This document shows, one piece after another, positions 1 to 7,611 of a stretch of 64,000 nt of DNA. The notes below the pieces were generated by a model. That model ran no database searches and was not told the origin of the DNA. It was given only the letters and a program-made list of their open reading frames with translations. Source of the stretch: Arcicella rigui (GTDB taxonomy: Bacteria; Bacteroidota; Bacteroidia; Cytophagales; Spirosomataceae). The first letter of the stretch is position 1; each line of letters begins with the position of its first letter. Position numbers and translations under genes: made by a program. The DNA lies in contig NZ_JAYFUM010000006.1 of the NCBI RefSeq assembly GCF_034929435.1, positions 124,001 to 188,000 of the forward strand, written 5' to 3'.

Positions 1-1
1 G

Positions 2-454
2 AACGAACTCGAATTACGTTTAGGCATTACTTTAGACAAAGGCGAAGTTTTTGAAAAAAGTATTACGCCGATGCGAAGCTTTATGATTGATAATATGCAG
101 TTTGGACGCTTGTTTTTAGCAGGCGATTCGGCCCATATTGTACCACCAACGGGAGCAAAAGGTTTGAATTTAGCCGTGGCTGATATTCATAATTTAGCAC
201 AAGGCTTGATTGAATTTTATGAATCTGGTAGTCAGGAAAACTTAGAGAATTACTCTAAAAAATGTGTTGCAAGAGTTTGGCGTGTACAGGATTTTTCCAA
301 CTTCATGACTTACCTCTGCCATAAACAAGCCGCAGAAGGCAGTTTTGAAAGTCTTTTACAAAAATCAAAATTTGATTATTTAACCATTTCAGAAGCATAT
401 CAAAAAACCATCGCAGAAAATTACGTTGGTTTCCCATTAGATACATTTGCTTGA
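2..454 (+). CDS. pobA: 4-hydroxybenzoate 3-monooxygenase, C-terminal part (cut by window edge)
   Basis: The reading frame is open at the left edge, so only the last ~150 codons are present. They contain the flavoprotein hydroxylase motif GDSAHIVPPTGAKGLNLA, in which the Asp contacts FAD ribityl and the following residues are the PobA-type signature. The downstream helices (NLAQGLIEFY, then RVW..Q.FSNFMTYLCH) fit the C-terminal part of PobA. The known family reaction is NADPH- and O2-dependent 3-hydroxylation of 4-hydroxybenzoate to protocatechuate, which feeds the beta-ketoadipate pathway in the cytoplasm. The neighbours fit: a CoA-transferase follows at 571 and a 3-oxoadipyl-CoA-type thiolase lies further on. 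The N-terminal dinucleotide-binding domain is outside the window. A related salicylate- or other aromatic-acid hydroxylase is the main alternative, but the PPTGAKGLNLA stretch favours PobA. Confidence 0.88.
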   Translation, partial: NELELRLGITLDKGEVFEKSITPMRSFMIDNMQFGRLFLAGDSAHIVPPTGAKGLNLAVADIHNLAQGLIEFYESGSQENLENYSKKCVARVWRVQDFSNFMTYLCHKQAAEGSFESLLQKSKFDYLTISEAYQKTIAENYVGFPLDTFA

Positions 455-570
455 TAGTTTTCAGCTATGAGCTGTGAGCAATGAGCTTTGAGATTACAGA
501 TTAAAAAAAAACAAAAAGCTCATCGCTGACAGCTCATAGCTCAAGGCTGATAGCTGAAAGTTCACAAAAT
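455..570. repeat. Intergenic dyad of repeated gctatgagc-like words
   Basis: TTTCAGCTAT (459-468) pairs with ATAGCTGAAA (550-559). The sequence between is built from variants of the words gctatgagc and agctcatag, so the whole gap can fold into a long imperfect hairpin around an A-rich centre (about 503-515). Similar word-built gaps occur at about 6184-6225 and 9006-9034. It may end or attenuate transcription between pobA and the CoA-transferase gene; that role is inference. Confidence 0.5.
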
Positions 571-1914
571 ATGAAAACAGTACCCATTATCGACTTACAT
601 ACTGCCGCTTCGATGGTAAAGGATGGAGACACTTTACTGCAAGGCGGTTTTGGCATGACGGGCAATCCCGTTCATTTGATGCACGCTTTGGCGGAAATCG
701 GCACAAAGAATTTGACTTTTATTGGCAATAATACTGGCGAAGCTGGACTTGGAGGCGGACGTTTATTAAGAAACGGACAGCTCAAAAAAATGATAGGTTC
801 ATTTTTTACTTCTAATCCAGATGCTGTAAAAGCTGCCCAAAATGGCGATGTTGCTTACGAACTCCTCCCACAAGGAACATTAGCCGAAGCCATCCGTGCT
901 GGCGGTGCCGGTATCGGTGGCTTTTATACGCCTACTTCGGCAGGAACTATCATTGCCGAAGGTAGAGAAACAAAAATTTTGGATGGCGTAGAACAAGTAT
1001 TTATCAAAAGTATTCGTGGTAATGTGGCTTTTATTCGTGCTTGGCGTGCGGATACTGCTGGGAATTTGCAGTACAGAATGACCGAAAATAATTTCAACAA
1101 AGCCATGGCAACGGCTGCTGATTTGGTCATTGCGGAAGTAGAAGAAATTGTGCCAGTCGGAGAAATTGCTCCAGAGTTTATCCATACGCAAGGTTGTTAT
1201 GTCGATTATTTGGTCGAAGCCAAAATTACTTTAGAAGATTTGGGAAGTTCTGCTTCGGTTTCTTCTTCTAAAAAAGTAGATGAAACCCGTATGAACATGG
1301 CGAAACGAGCTTTGGCGGAATTGAAAAAAGGCGACGTAGTAAACTTAGGAATTGGTATTCCTACTTTGGTGGCTGATTTAATTACCGAAGAACATGGTAT
1401 CATTCTTCATACCGAAAACGGAATGTTGGGCGTTGGTCCTGTGCCAACTGACGGTGGCGGAGCGATGGATTATCCTGTAAATGCTGGTAAAATTCCTGTA
1501 ACGGCTTTGAAAGGTAGTAGCTATTTCGATAGTGCAGATTCTTTTGCGATGATTCGTGGCGGACATATCGATGTGGCTATTATGGGTGGTTTAGAAGTAG
1601 ATGAAGCTGCCAACTTAGCCAACTGGGCTGTACCTGGCAAACCACTTTTGGGCGTTGGGGGAGCAATGGATTTAGCTAAAGGAGCAAAACGTCTGATTAT
1701 TACCATGACGCACACAAATCCAGATGGTTCGTCGAAGATTGTTCCTTCTTGCATACTGCCTTTAACAGCAAAAGGAGTGGTAAGTATGATTATTACCGAT
1801 TTAGCAGTTTTTGCTTATCCTGACGGAAAATTAACACTTATCGAATTAATGCCCAATGCGACTTTAGAAGACGTTACTGCCAAAACTAGTGCTTCCTTTA
1901 TTAATGCAGTTTAG
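571..1914 (+). CDS. Fused alpha/beta family I CoA-transferase (AtoD-AtoA type)
   Basis: A 447-residue protein that joins the two subunits of a family I 3-oxoacid CoA-transferase. The alpha part (about 1-215) carries GGFGMTGNP and the LLPQGTLAEAIRAGGAGIGG core. The beta part (about 238-447) carries NLGIGIPTLVAD and the catalytic-glutamate motif TENG with Glu282. These enzymes move CoA from succinyl-CoA or acetyl-CoA to a carboxylic acid through a glutamyl-CoA intermediate. The N-terminal part resembles AtoD more than PcaI. Its place directly after pobA suggests activation of 3-oxoadipate, but acetoacetate or a short-chain acid is equally possible. A second, more SCOT-like paralogue lies at 7612-9012, so the two probably divide substrates. 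The start is the first ATG after the intergenic dyad. Confidence 0.85.
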   Translation: MKTVPIIDLHTAASMVKDGDTLLQGGFGMTGNPVHLMHALAEIGTKNLTFIGNNTGEAGLGGGRLLRNGQLKKMIGSFFTSNPDAVKAAQNGDVAYELLPQGTLAEAIRAGGAGIGGFYTPTSAGTIIAEGRETKILDGVEQVFIKSIRGNVAFIRAWRADTAGNLQYRMTENNFNKAMATAADLVIAEVEEIVPVGEIAPEFIHTQGCYVDYLVEAKITLEDLGSSASVSSSKKVDETRMNMAKRALAELKKGDVVNLGIGIPTLVADLITEEHGIILHTENGMLGVGPVPTDGGGAMDYPVNAGKIPVTALKGSSYFDSADSFAMIRGGHIDVAIMGGLEVDEAANLANWAVPGKPLLGVGGAMDLAKGAKRLIITMTHTNPDGSSKIVPSCILPLTAKGVVSMIITDLAVFAYPDGKLTLIELMPNATLEDVTAKTSASFINAV

Positions 1915-1935
1915 CTTCTATTGACAGAATTAATG

Positions 1936-1997
1936 TAAAATTTGTCATCATATTGACAAAATTAATATAAAAAATGTCAATATGATGACAAATTTTA
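1936..1997. repeat. Perfect 23-bp inverted repeat upstream of an ATPase gene
   Basis: The arm at 1936-1958 is the exact reverse complement of 1975-1997, with a 16-base A/T-only loop. Around it the word TTGTCA/TTGACA recurs in both orientations (1921, 1941, 1953, 1975, 1987, 2006). It lies between the CoA-transferase stop and the DUF4143 ATPase. It may be a terminator without a proper T-tract, an operator, or the end of a small inserted element. Confidence 0.75.
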
Positions 1998-2068
1998 GCT
2001 AAAAATTGTCATTAGTCATTTTTATTGCTTCAAATTCTTTATATTTACCAATGTAAAATAATAAGAAA

Positions 2069-3199
2069 ATGAAGATAACAAGGGTATTGAAGGCTACGCT
2101 ATTAAAATATTTAGTAGCAGGAAAAGTAAATATAATTTTTGGAGCAAGACGAGTAGGTAAGACATTTCTATTGAAAGAAGTTATTCAAGAGTTAGGCATA
2201 CCAACACTTTTTTTTAATGGTGACTTACCTGATAATCAGGAGTTTTTAGCTGAAAGGAACATTGAAAAATACCGTAATATCTTTGAAGGAAAAGAGCTGA
2301 TTGTCATTGACGAAGCTCAGGTAATTCCAGCTATTGGGCTAGTTTTGAAAATTATTATTGACGAAATGCCTAATTTAAAAGTAGTTGCAAGTGGTTCTTC
2401 TGCTTTTGATTTAAACAATAAGTTAGGTGAACCCTTAGTCGGAAGGGCTTATTGGCATGAGATGTTTCCTTTGGCTCAACAAGAAATTAAACAGTATGAA
2501 AACATACTTGAAACGAAACGCAATTTAGAGGAGCGTCTTCTCTATGGGAGTTACCCTGATGTATATTTATTATCCAGTTTTGAGGAAAAAGAGCGGTATT
2601 TGCGAGAGTTGGTTAATTCCTATTTACTAAAAGACATTATTAGCTTTGATGGCATCCGAAATTCTGCTAAAGTGTATGATTTATTACGACTAATTGCGTA
2701 TCAGCTAGGAAAAGAAATTTCTTTACTAGAATTGGGTAATCAGTTAGGAATGAGTAAAAATACCGTTGAAAAATATTTGGACTTGCTAGAGAAGGTTTAT
2801 GTATTAAAGCGAGTAGGGGCATACAGTAAAAATTTGCGGAAAGAAATTTCTAAAAGCTCCCGTTGGTATTTTTGGGATAATGGGGTTCGTAATGCCATTA
2901 TTGGTGATTTTAGACCCATCAAATTCAGAAGTGATATTGGCGAATTATGGGAGAATTATTTGATTACTGAAAGAATTAAAAAGTATAAGTACGAGAGAAA
3001 ATACTTGGATTCATATTTCTGGAGAACCTACGACCAACAAGAAATAGATTATTTAGAAGTCAAGAATCAAATGATTGAAGCTTTTGAATTCAAATGGGGA
3101 AATAAAAAAGCTAAAATCCCAAAAGTATTTTTAGAGGCATATCCCGAATCAACGTTTACCATTGTTAGTCGAGAAAACTATTTAGATTTTATCAGTTGA
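2069..3199 (+). CDS. AAA_14 / DUF4143 family ATP-binding protein
   Basis: A 376-residue ATPase. Walker A is GARRVGKT (25-32) and Walker B is LIVIDEAQ (77-84), followed by a sensor-like ASGSSAF. The C-terminal half carries a winged-helix-like stretch (LGNQLGMSKNTVEKYLDLLEKV) and ends with a DUF4143 restriction-endonuclease-like region (EIDYLEVKNQMIEAFEFKW). The family is common in bacteria and archaea as single genes. Its cellular role is not established; links to mobile or defence functions have been proposed. It splits the acid-catabolism genes on either side, has a perfect palindrome just upstream, and is not obviously co-functional with its neighbours. It therefore looks like an insertion into the cluster (inference). 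Confidence 0.85.
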   Translation: MKITRVLKATLLKYLVAGKVNIIFGARRVGKTFLLKEVIQELGIPTLFFNGDLPDNQEFLAERNIEKYRNIFEGKELIVIDEAQVIPAIGLVLKIIIDEMPNLKVVASGSSAFDLNNKLGEPLVGRAYWHEMFPLAQQEIKQYENILETKRNLEERLLYGSYPDVYLLSSFEEKERYLRELVNSYLLKDIISFDGIRNSAKVYDLLRLIAYQLGKEISLLELGNQLGMSKNTVEKYLDLLEKVYVLKRVGAYSKNLRKEISKSSRWYFWDNGVRNAIIGDFRPIKFRSDIGELWENYLITERIKKYKYERKYLDSYFWRTYDQQEIDYLEVKNQMIEAFEFKWGNKKAKIPKVFLEAYPESTFTIVSRENYLDFIS

Positions 3200-3318
3200 G
3201 TGTAGGTATTCATTCAGCTATTAAAAGAAAGCCACGAGTCAAAACGACATAGGTTTACGGAGAAAATCCAATAAATTTGTCTGAAATAAAGAATAAAAAT
3301 AACTAATCAAATATAGCA

Positions 3319-4803
3319 ATGCTCAAACTTGTTGAAAACGCTACGAAAAACCTCAATAATCAAGCTATTATTTCGGATGGAAAATCATTTTCTTATCAAG
3401 CACTCTTAGATAATTCAAATACTGTGGCTACTTATTTGTTGCAAGATGCCACTGATTTGAATGAACAACGAGTAGCTTTTATGGTTGCTCCCGGCTTTGA
3501 TTATGTAAAAGTTCAGTGGGGAATTTGGCGAGCAGGCGGTATTGCAGTGCCTCTGTGCATTACTTATCCTTTGCCTTCATTGCAATATGTGATTGAAGAT
3601 ACAGCCGCAAGTATCGTAATCGCTGGCGAAGAGTACGCTACTATTTTAGCACCACTTGCCGCCGAAAAAGGTTTTAGATTTATTATTCTTTCAGATATTC
3701 CAACACAAGCTTCGGAAGAAAAAGTATTGCCTGAGCTTAATTCAGAGCGTCGGGCGATGATTCTTTATACCAGTGGTACTACCAATTTACCCAAAGGAGT
3801 TGTTACTACGCATAGCAATATTGAAGCTCAAGTTTCTACTTTGGTTGAATCGTGGCAATGGTCGGCACAAGACCATATTCTTTGTGTATTGCCTTTGCAT
3901 CATGTTCATGGCATTATCAATGTTATTTCCTGTGCTTTGTGGTCGGGTGCTACGGTTGAATTTTTATCTTCTTTCTCAGCCGAAGGGGTTTTTGCCGCTT
4001 TCCAACAAGGTAAAATCAATGTGTTTATGGCCGTGCCAACGATTTATTTCAAGCTGATTGCTTACTGGGAAAGTCTGCCAACAGCAGAGCAAGAAGTACT
4101 TACCGTAACTTTGTCGAAATTTAGATTAATGGTTTCAGGTTCGGCGGCTTTACCTGTTTCTGTGATGGAAAAATGGAAACATATCAGTACGCATACTTTA
4201 TTGGAAAGATACGGAATGACTGAAATCGGAATGGGTATCAGTAATCCCTACGATGGAGAACGCAAAGCTGGCTATATCGGAAAACCGCTTGCAGGTGTAC
4301 AAGCCAGATTGGTGGACGAAAATAATCAAGAAGTAGCAGTAGGACAACCGGGAGAAATTCAGATCAAAGGTAAAAATGTATTCTTGGAGTACTGGAACAA
4401 ACCAGAAGCGACACAGAAAACTTTCACCGAGGATGGTTGGTTTAAAACGGGCGATATTGCGGTGGTTGAAGAGGGTTATTATAGAATTTTAGGAAGAGAT
4501 TCTATCGACATTATTAAGTCAGGTGGATATAAAATTTCAGCTTTAGAAATCGAAGAAGTACTCCGAACGCATCCGCACATTAATGATTGTAGTGTAATAG
4601 GTATTCCTAATGAAGAATGGGGAGAATTGGTTGCAGGAGTATTGATTGTGAATCATCCAGAGATTGATTTAAAAGAACTTAATACTTGGATTAGAGAAAA
4701 AATGCCAGCCTATAAAGCACCTCGAAAGTACATTATTGCCAATGAATTACCGAGAAATGCCATGGGCAAAGTCACTAAAAATGATTTGAAGAAGCTGTTT
4801 TAA
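3319..4803 (+). CDS. matB: AMP-forming acyl-CoA synthetase, probable malonyl-CoA synthetase
   Basis: A 494-residue member of the adenylate-forming (ANL) superfamily. The phosphate-binding loop TSGTTNLPKG is at 151-160, ERYGMTEIGMGISNP lies mid-protein, and the C-terminal domain has the hinge-region GGYKISALEIEEV and the catalytic lysine in NAMGKV (Lys484). The ERYGMTEIGM segment and overall length resemble MatB/ACSF3 malonyl- and methylmalonyl-CoA synthetases. The genes directly downstream, madL and madM, encode a malonate transporter, which supports malonate + CoA + ATP to malonyl-CoA + AMP + PPi. No malonyl-CoA decarboxylase is visible in the window. A general short-chain acyl-CoA ligase is the alternative. 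The gap to madL holds an imperfect dyad. Confidence 0.75.
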   Translation: MLKLVENATKNLNNQAIISDGKSFSYQALLDNSNTVATYLLQDATDLNEQRVAFMVAPGFDYVKVQWGIWRAGGIAVPLCITYPLPSLQYVIEDTAASIVIAGEEYATILAPLAAEKGFRFIILSDIPTQASEEKVLPELNSERRAMILYTSGTTNLPKGVVTTHSNIEAQVSTLVESWQWSAQDHILCVLPLHHVHGIINVISCALWSGATVEFLSSFSAEGVFAAFQQGKINVFMAVPTIYFKLIAYWESLPTAEQEVLTVTLSKFRLMVSGSAALPVSVMEKWKHISTHTLLERYGMTEIGMGISNPYDGERKAGYIGKPLAGVQARLVDENNQEVAVGQPGEIQIKGKNVFLEYWNKPEATQKTFTEDGWFKTGDIAVVEEGYYRILGRDSIDIIKSGGYKISALEIEEVLRTHPHINDCSVIGIPNEEWGELVAGVLIVNHPEIDLKELNTWIREKMPAYKAPRKYIIANELPRNAMGKVTKNDLKKLF

Positions 4804-4811
4804 AACAATTT

Positions 4812-4901
4812 TGGATTTGGGATTTCTGATTTCGGAAAATAGGATAAAGTAAGAATAAAAAAAACGTTTTTATAAAGCCGAAATCTGACATCTGAAATCC
4901 G
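4812..4901. repeat. Imperfect intergenic dyad between matB and madL
   Basis: The stretch 4812-4835 (ending in GATTTCGG) pairs imperfectly with 4878-4901 (starting CCGAAATC). The spacer is A/T-rich. The words ggatttggg/gatttctgat and aaatctgacatctgaaatc repeat inside the arms. It could be an attenuator, a terminator or an inactive repeat. Confidence 0.5.
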
Positions 4902-4948
4902 AAAGCACTAATTCACAATTCATTACCAACCACTTTACTATTTAAACT

Positions 4949-5317
4949 ATGATTATTTACGGAGTAGGCATATTAGCCTTTTGTTATGTTGTGGGGCAGA
5001 TTTTTGGGGAGTTTATCGGGAAATTGATTGGCGTAGATGCCAATGTTGGCGGCGTTGGTTTTGCCATGATTTTACTGATTCTCATCAACGATTGGCTCAA
5101 GAAGAAGAACTATTTAGATACTTCTACGGAAAAAGGAATTTTATTCTGGAGTCAGATGTACATACCGATTGTAGTGGCGATGTCGGCGACACAGAACGTA
5201 AAAGTGGCGGTTTCCAGTGGCTTTATGGCTATTCTGGCAGGGATTGTTCCTGTACTCATTTGTATCGCTGTCATTCCTTTTTTGGCTAAAATATCTAAAA
5301 GCTCTCAAATAGACTAA
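4949..5317 (+). CDS. madL: Malonate transporter, MadL subunit
   Basis: A 122-residue, strongly hydrophobic protein that matches MadL in length and signature: N-terminal MIIYGVGILAFC, then ANVGGVGFAMILL and GILFWSQMYIPIVVAMSA. About four membrane segments are visible. MadL works with MadM as a two-subunit cation-coupled malonate carrier in the inner membrane. The stop at 5315-5317 is separated from the madM start by one base, so the two are translationally linked. Together with the upstream CoA synthetase this makes a malonate uptake and activation module. Confidence 0.9.
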   Translation: MIIYGVGILAFCYVVGQIFGEFIGKLIGVDANVGGVGFAMILLILINDWLKKKNYLDTSTEKGILFWSQMYIPIVVAMSATQNVKVAVSSGFMAILAGIVPVLICIAVIPFLAKISKSSQID

Positions 5318-5318
5318 T

Positions 5319-6080
5319 ATGGAAATCATTTCAAAGTTCCTTGAAAAAAATGGTATTGTTTTTACGTTTTTGGTAGTCAGTCTTATCATTTACTTTTCAG
5401 AGCTTATCTCTGTAAAAGCAACGAATAAAAAAATTCCCGGCTCTGCCATTGCTATTATTATAGGTTTATTCTTGGCATACGTAGGCGGTGTTGCCACTGG
5501 TGGAGAAAAAGGTATTGCCGATATTAAAATCTTTTCAGGTTTTGGTGTCTTAGGTGGTTCAATGTTTCGTGACTTCGCCATTGTTTCCACAGCCATGGGA
5601 GCAAGTTTTATTGTGATTAAACGCACAGGTTGGGCAGGCGTTATTTCTCTTTTTTTAGGAATCACGCTGTCTTTTATCGGTGGCGTATTCATTGCTCTAC
5701 TTTGGGGCTATCACGATGCCATTAGTTTAACAACCATCGGAGCAGGAGCTTGTACTTATATCGTTGGCCCTGTTACGGGTGCGGCCATCGGAGCAAGTTC
5801 GGATGTAATAGCACTCAGTATTGCAGCGGGTGTGGTAAAGGCGGTTTTTGTTACCATCGGAACGCCTTTTATTGCGAAGTACATTGGTTTAAATAACCCC
5901 CATACTGCAATGGTTTACGGTGGATTGATGGGTACAACCAGTGGCGTATCAGCAGGTTTGGCGGCGACCGACCCAAAATTAGTGCCTTATGGTGCTTTAA
6001 CCGCCACTTTTTATACAGGTTTAGGCTGTCTTTTCTGTCCTTCACTTTTATTTATTATCATGAAAATTGTTTTTGTGTGA
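5319..6080 (+). CDS. madM: Malonate transporter, MadM subunit
   Basis: A 253-residue integral membrane protein of the usual MadM length. The conserved GSAIAIIIGLFLAYVGG, SLTTIGAGACTYIVGPVTGA and MVYGGLMGTTSGVSAGLAAT segments are all present, and the C-terminus has the typical GALTATFYTGLGCLFCPS. It starts one base after madL and forms the second subunit of the malonate carrier. After the stop the gap to the thiolase gene holds repeated words (gattag at 6084-6112; ctcatag at 6184-6225), so madM may be the last gene of its transcript or the gap may be read through. Confidence 0.9.
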   Translation: MEIISKFLEKNGIVFTFLVVSLIIYFSELISVKATNKKIPGSAIAIIIGLFLAYVGGVATGGEKGIADIKIFSGFGVLGGSMFRDFAIVSTAMGASFIVIKRTGWAGVISLFLGITLSFIGGVFIALLWGYHDAISLTTIGAGACTYIVGPVTGAAIGASSDVIALSIAAGVVKAVFVTIGTPFIAKYIGLNNPHTAMVYGGLMGTTSGVSAGLAATDPKLVPYGALTATFYTGLGCLFCPSLLFIIMKIVFV

Positions 6081-6183
6081 GGAGTGATTAGAGATTAGTA
6101 ATTGGTGATTAGTTTTTTATAATGAATGAATTATTAGGATTACCCAAATTTTGAAGAATAAAGTAAAAGAAAAATCAATACTT

Positions 6184-6225
6184 TCAGCTCATAACTCATA
6201 GCTCATAACTCAAAGCTAAAAGCTA
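6184..6225. repeat. Tandem ctcatagctcataactc words upstream of the thiolase gene
   Basis: A short run of the 9-10 base words ctcataact, ctcatagct and ctcaaagct, ending in agctaaaagct. It is of the same make-up as the gaps at 455-570 and 9006-9034. No convincing promoter or terminator is visible in it. Confidence 0.45.
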
Positions 6226-6235
6226 AAAAAAAAAT

Positions 6236-7444
6236 ATGAACCAGTCTTATATCATTGATGGCATCAGAACGCCCATTGGGAATTTTGGTGGCAGTTTGTC
6301 GAGTGTCAGAGCGGATGATTTGGCGGCTTTGACGATTAAAGAATTAGTGAAAAGAAATCCTAATATTCCTACTGAAATGATTGATGAAGTGATTCTCGGA
6401 AATCATAATCAGGCAGGAGAAGATAACCGCAATGTGGCTCGAATGGCTTCTTTGTTGGCAGGCTTGCCACATACAATACCGGCCCAAACCGTCAATCGTT
6501 TATGTGCTTCGGGGATGTCGGCGGTGATTGATGCTTCCAGAAGTATTCAAGTAGGCGATGCCGAAATTATGATTGCAGGAGGAATGGAACACATGACTCG
6601 TGGCCCTTGGGTGATTTCAAAAACGTCAAAACCTTTTGGCAACGATGCCCAAATGTTCGATTCAAGTTTCGGTTGGCGTTTTATCAATCCAAAAATGCAA
6701 GCTATGTACGGCACGGATGCTATGGGGATGACGGCGGAAAATTTGATTGAAATTTATAAAATCAGCCGTGAAGACCAAGACCTTTTTGCTTATCGTTCAC
6801 ATCAAAAAGCCTATAAAGCCCAACAATCAGGACGATTGGCAGAAGAAATTGTAGGCGTAGAAATTACCGTTAAAAAAGGTGAAACCAAATTTTTTGATAC
6901 TGACGAATTTGTAAAACCCCATTCAACACTTGAGAAGTTAGCGACCTTGAAACCTGCTTTTAAAAAAGACGGTGGAAGTGTTACCGCAGGGAATGCCGCA
7001 GGTTTAAATGATGGTTCGGCTGCCATGTTTTTAGCTTCTGAGTCTGCCATTAATTTATATGGTTTAAGCCCAAAAGCAAGAATTGTTGCTTCGGCAATCG
7101 TAGGCGTTGAGCCTCGTATCATGGGAATCGGCCCTGTGACGGCTACCCAAAAAGCCTTGAAAAAAGCAGGGTTGACATTAAACGATATTGATATTATCGA
7201 AATCAATGAAGCTTTTGCCGCACAGTCTTTGGCTTGTACCAGAATTTTGGGCATTGCAGACGACGATGAAAGAGTAAATCCCAATGGAGGAGCAATTGCT
7301 TTAGGGCATCCGCTCGGAATGTCAGGCACAAGAATTACTTATTCTGCGGCTTTAGAATTACAAAAACAAAACAAACGCTACGCCCTTGCTACGATGTGTA
7401 TTGGCGTAGGAATGGGTTATGCAGTAATTATTGAGAGGGTTTAG
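6236..7444 (+). CDS. pcaF: 3-oxoadipyl-CoA thiolase-type acetyl-CoA acyltransferase
   Basis: A 402-residue thiolase with the nucleophile in VNRLCASGMSA (Cys90), the NEAFAAQ motif, the active-site His358 in GGAIALGHPLG, and the proton-transfer Cys388 in CIGVGMG. The N-terminus (DGIRTPIGNFGGSLSSVRADDLAA) and GWRFINPKM resemble PcaF/PaaJ enzymes, which split 3-oxoadipyl-CoA into succinyl-CoA and acetyl-CoA. That is the last step of the beta-ketoadipate pathway and fits with pobA at the left edge. A generic acetoacetyl-CoA thiolase working with the downstream SCOT-like enzyme is the alternative. The ring-cleavage and lactone steps (pcaGH, pcaB, pcaC, pcaD) are not in the window and would have to lie elsewhere. 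Confidence 0.82.
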   Translation: MNQSYIIDGIRTPIGNFGGSLSSVRADDLAALTIKELVKRNPNIPTEMIDEVILGNHNQAGEDNRNVARMASLLAGLPHTIPAQTVNRLCASGMSAVIDASRSIQVGDAEIMIAGGMEHMTRGPWVISKTSKPFGNDAQMFDSSFGWRFINPKMQAMYGTDAMGMTAENLIEIYKISREDQDLFAYRSHQKAYKAQQSGRLAEEIVGVEITVKKGETKFFDTDEFVKPHSTLEKLATLKPAFKKDGGSVTAGNAAGLNDGSAAMFLASESAINLYGLSPKARIVASAIVGVEPRIMGIGPVTATQKALKKAGLTLNDIDIIEINEAFAAQSLACTRILGIADDDERVNPNGGAIALGHPLGMSGTRITYSAALELQKQNKRYALATMCIGVGMGYAVIIERV

Positions 7445-7502
7445 TAAATAGTGATTGGGGATTGGTGATTAGGACTTAAGAGAATCTAAATATCATAGTT
7501 AT

Positions 7503-7593
7503 AACCTCACCCCCAGCCCCTCTCCTGCTGAGAGGGGAGCATTTGGTTTTTAAAAGTCCCCTCTCAGCAGGAGAGGGGGTTGGGGGTGAGGTT
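7503..7593. repeat. C/G-rich long inverted repeat (cctcaccccc type), copy 1
   Basis: The left arm (7503-7538) reads AACCTCACCCCCAGCCCCTC and onward. The right arm (7557-7593) is its near-perfect complement and ends GGGGGTGAGGTT. It is far more GC-rich than its surroundings. A second copy lies at 37213-37317. Read in frame, the right arm would add about 20 artificial residues to the next protein, so it should be excluded from that gene. Confidence 0.85.
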
Positions 7594-7611
7594 TTAACAA
7601 TATTCATTACC

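Noticed and set aside
880..1191. Minus-strand open frame inside the first CoA-transferase gene
   Set aside because: It is a shadow of a well-supported enzyme gene and has no domain of its own. The same holds for other long opposite-strand frames, such as 5390-5692, 6811-7329, 8454-8981 and 46229-46729.
1937..1996. Rho-independent terminator after the first CoA-transferase
   Set aside because: The stem is perfect, but the arms are AT-rich and no T-tract follows, so termination is not supported; it is kept only as an inverted repeat.
2025..2047. Bacteroidota -33/-7 promoter (TTG and TATATTTA) before the DUF4143 ATPase gene
   Set aside because: The spacing between the two boxes is about 12 bases, well short of the usual 19-21.
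7543..7611. N-terminal extension of the second CoA-transferase
   Set aside because: These 23 codons are the right arm of an inverted repeat; the family start is at 7612.
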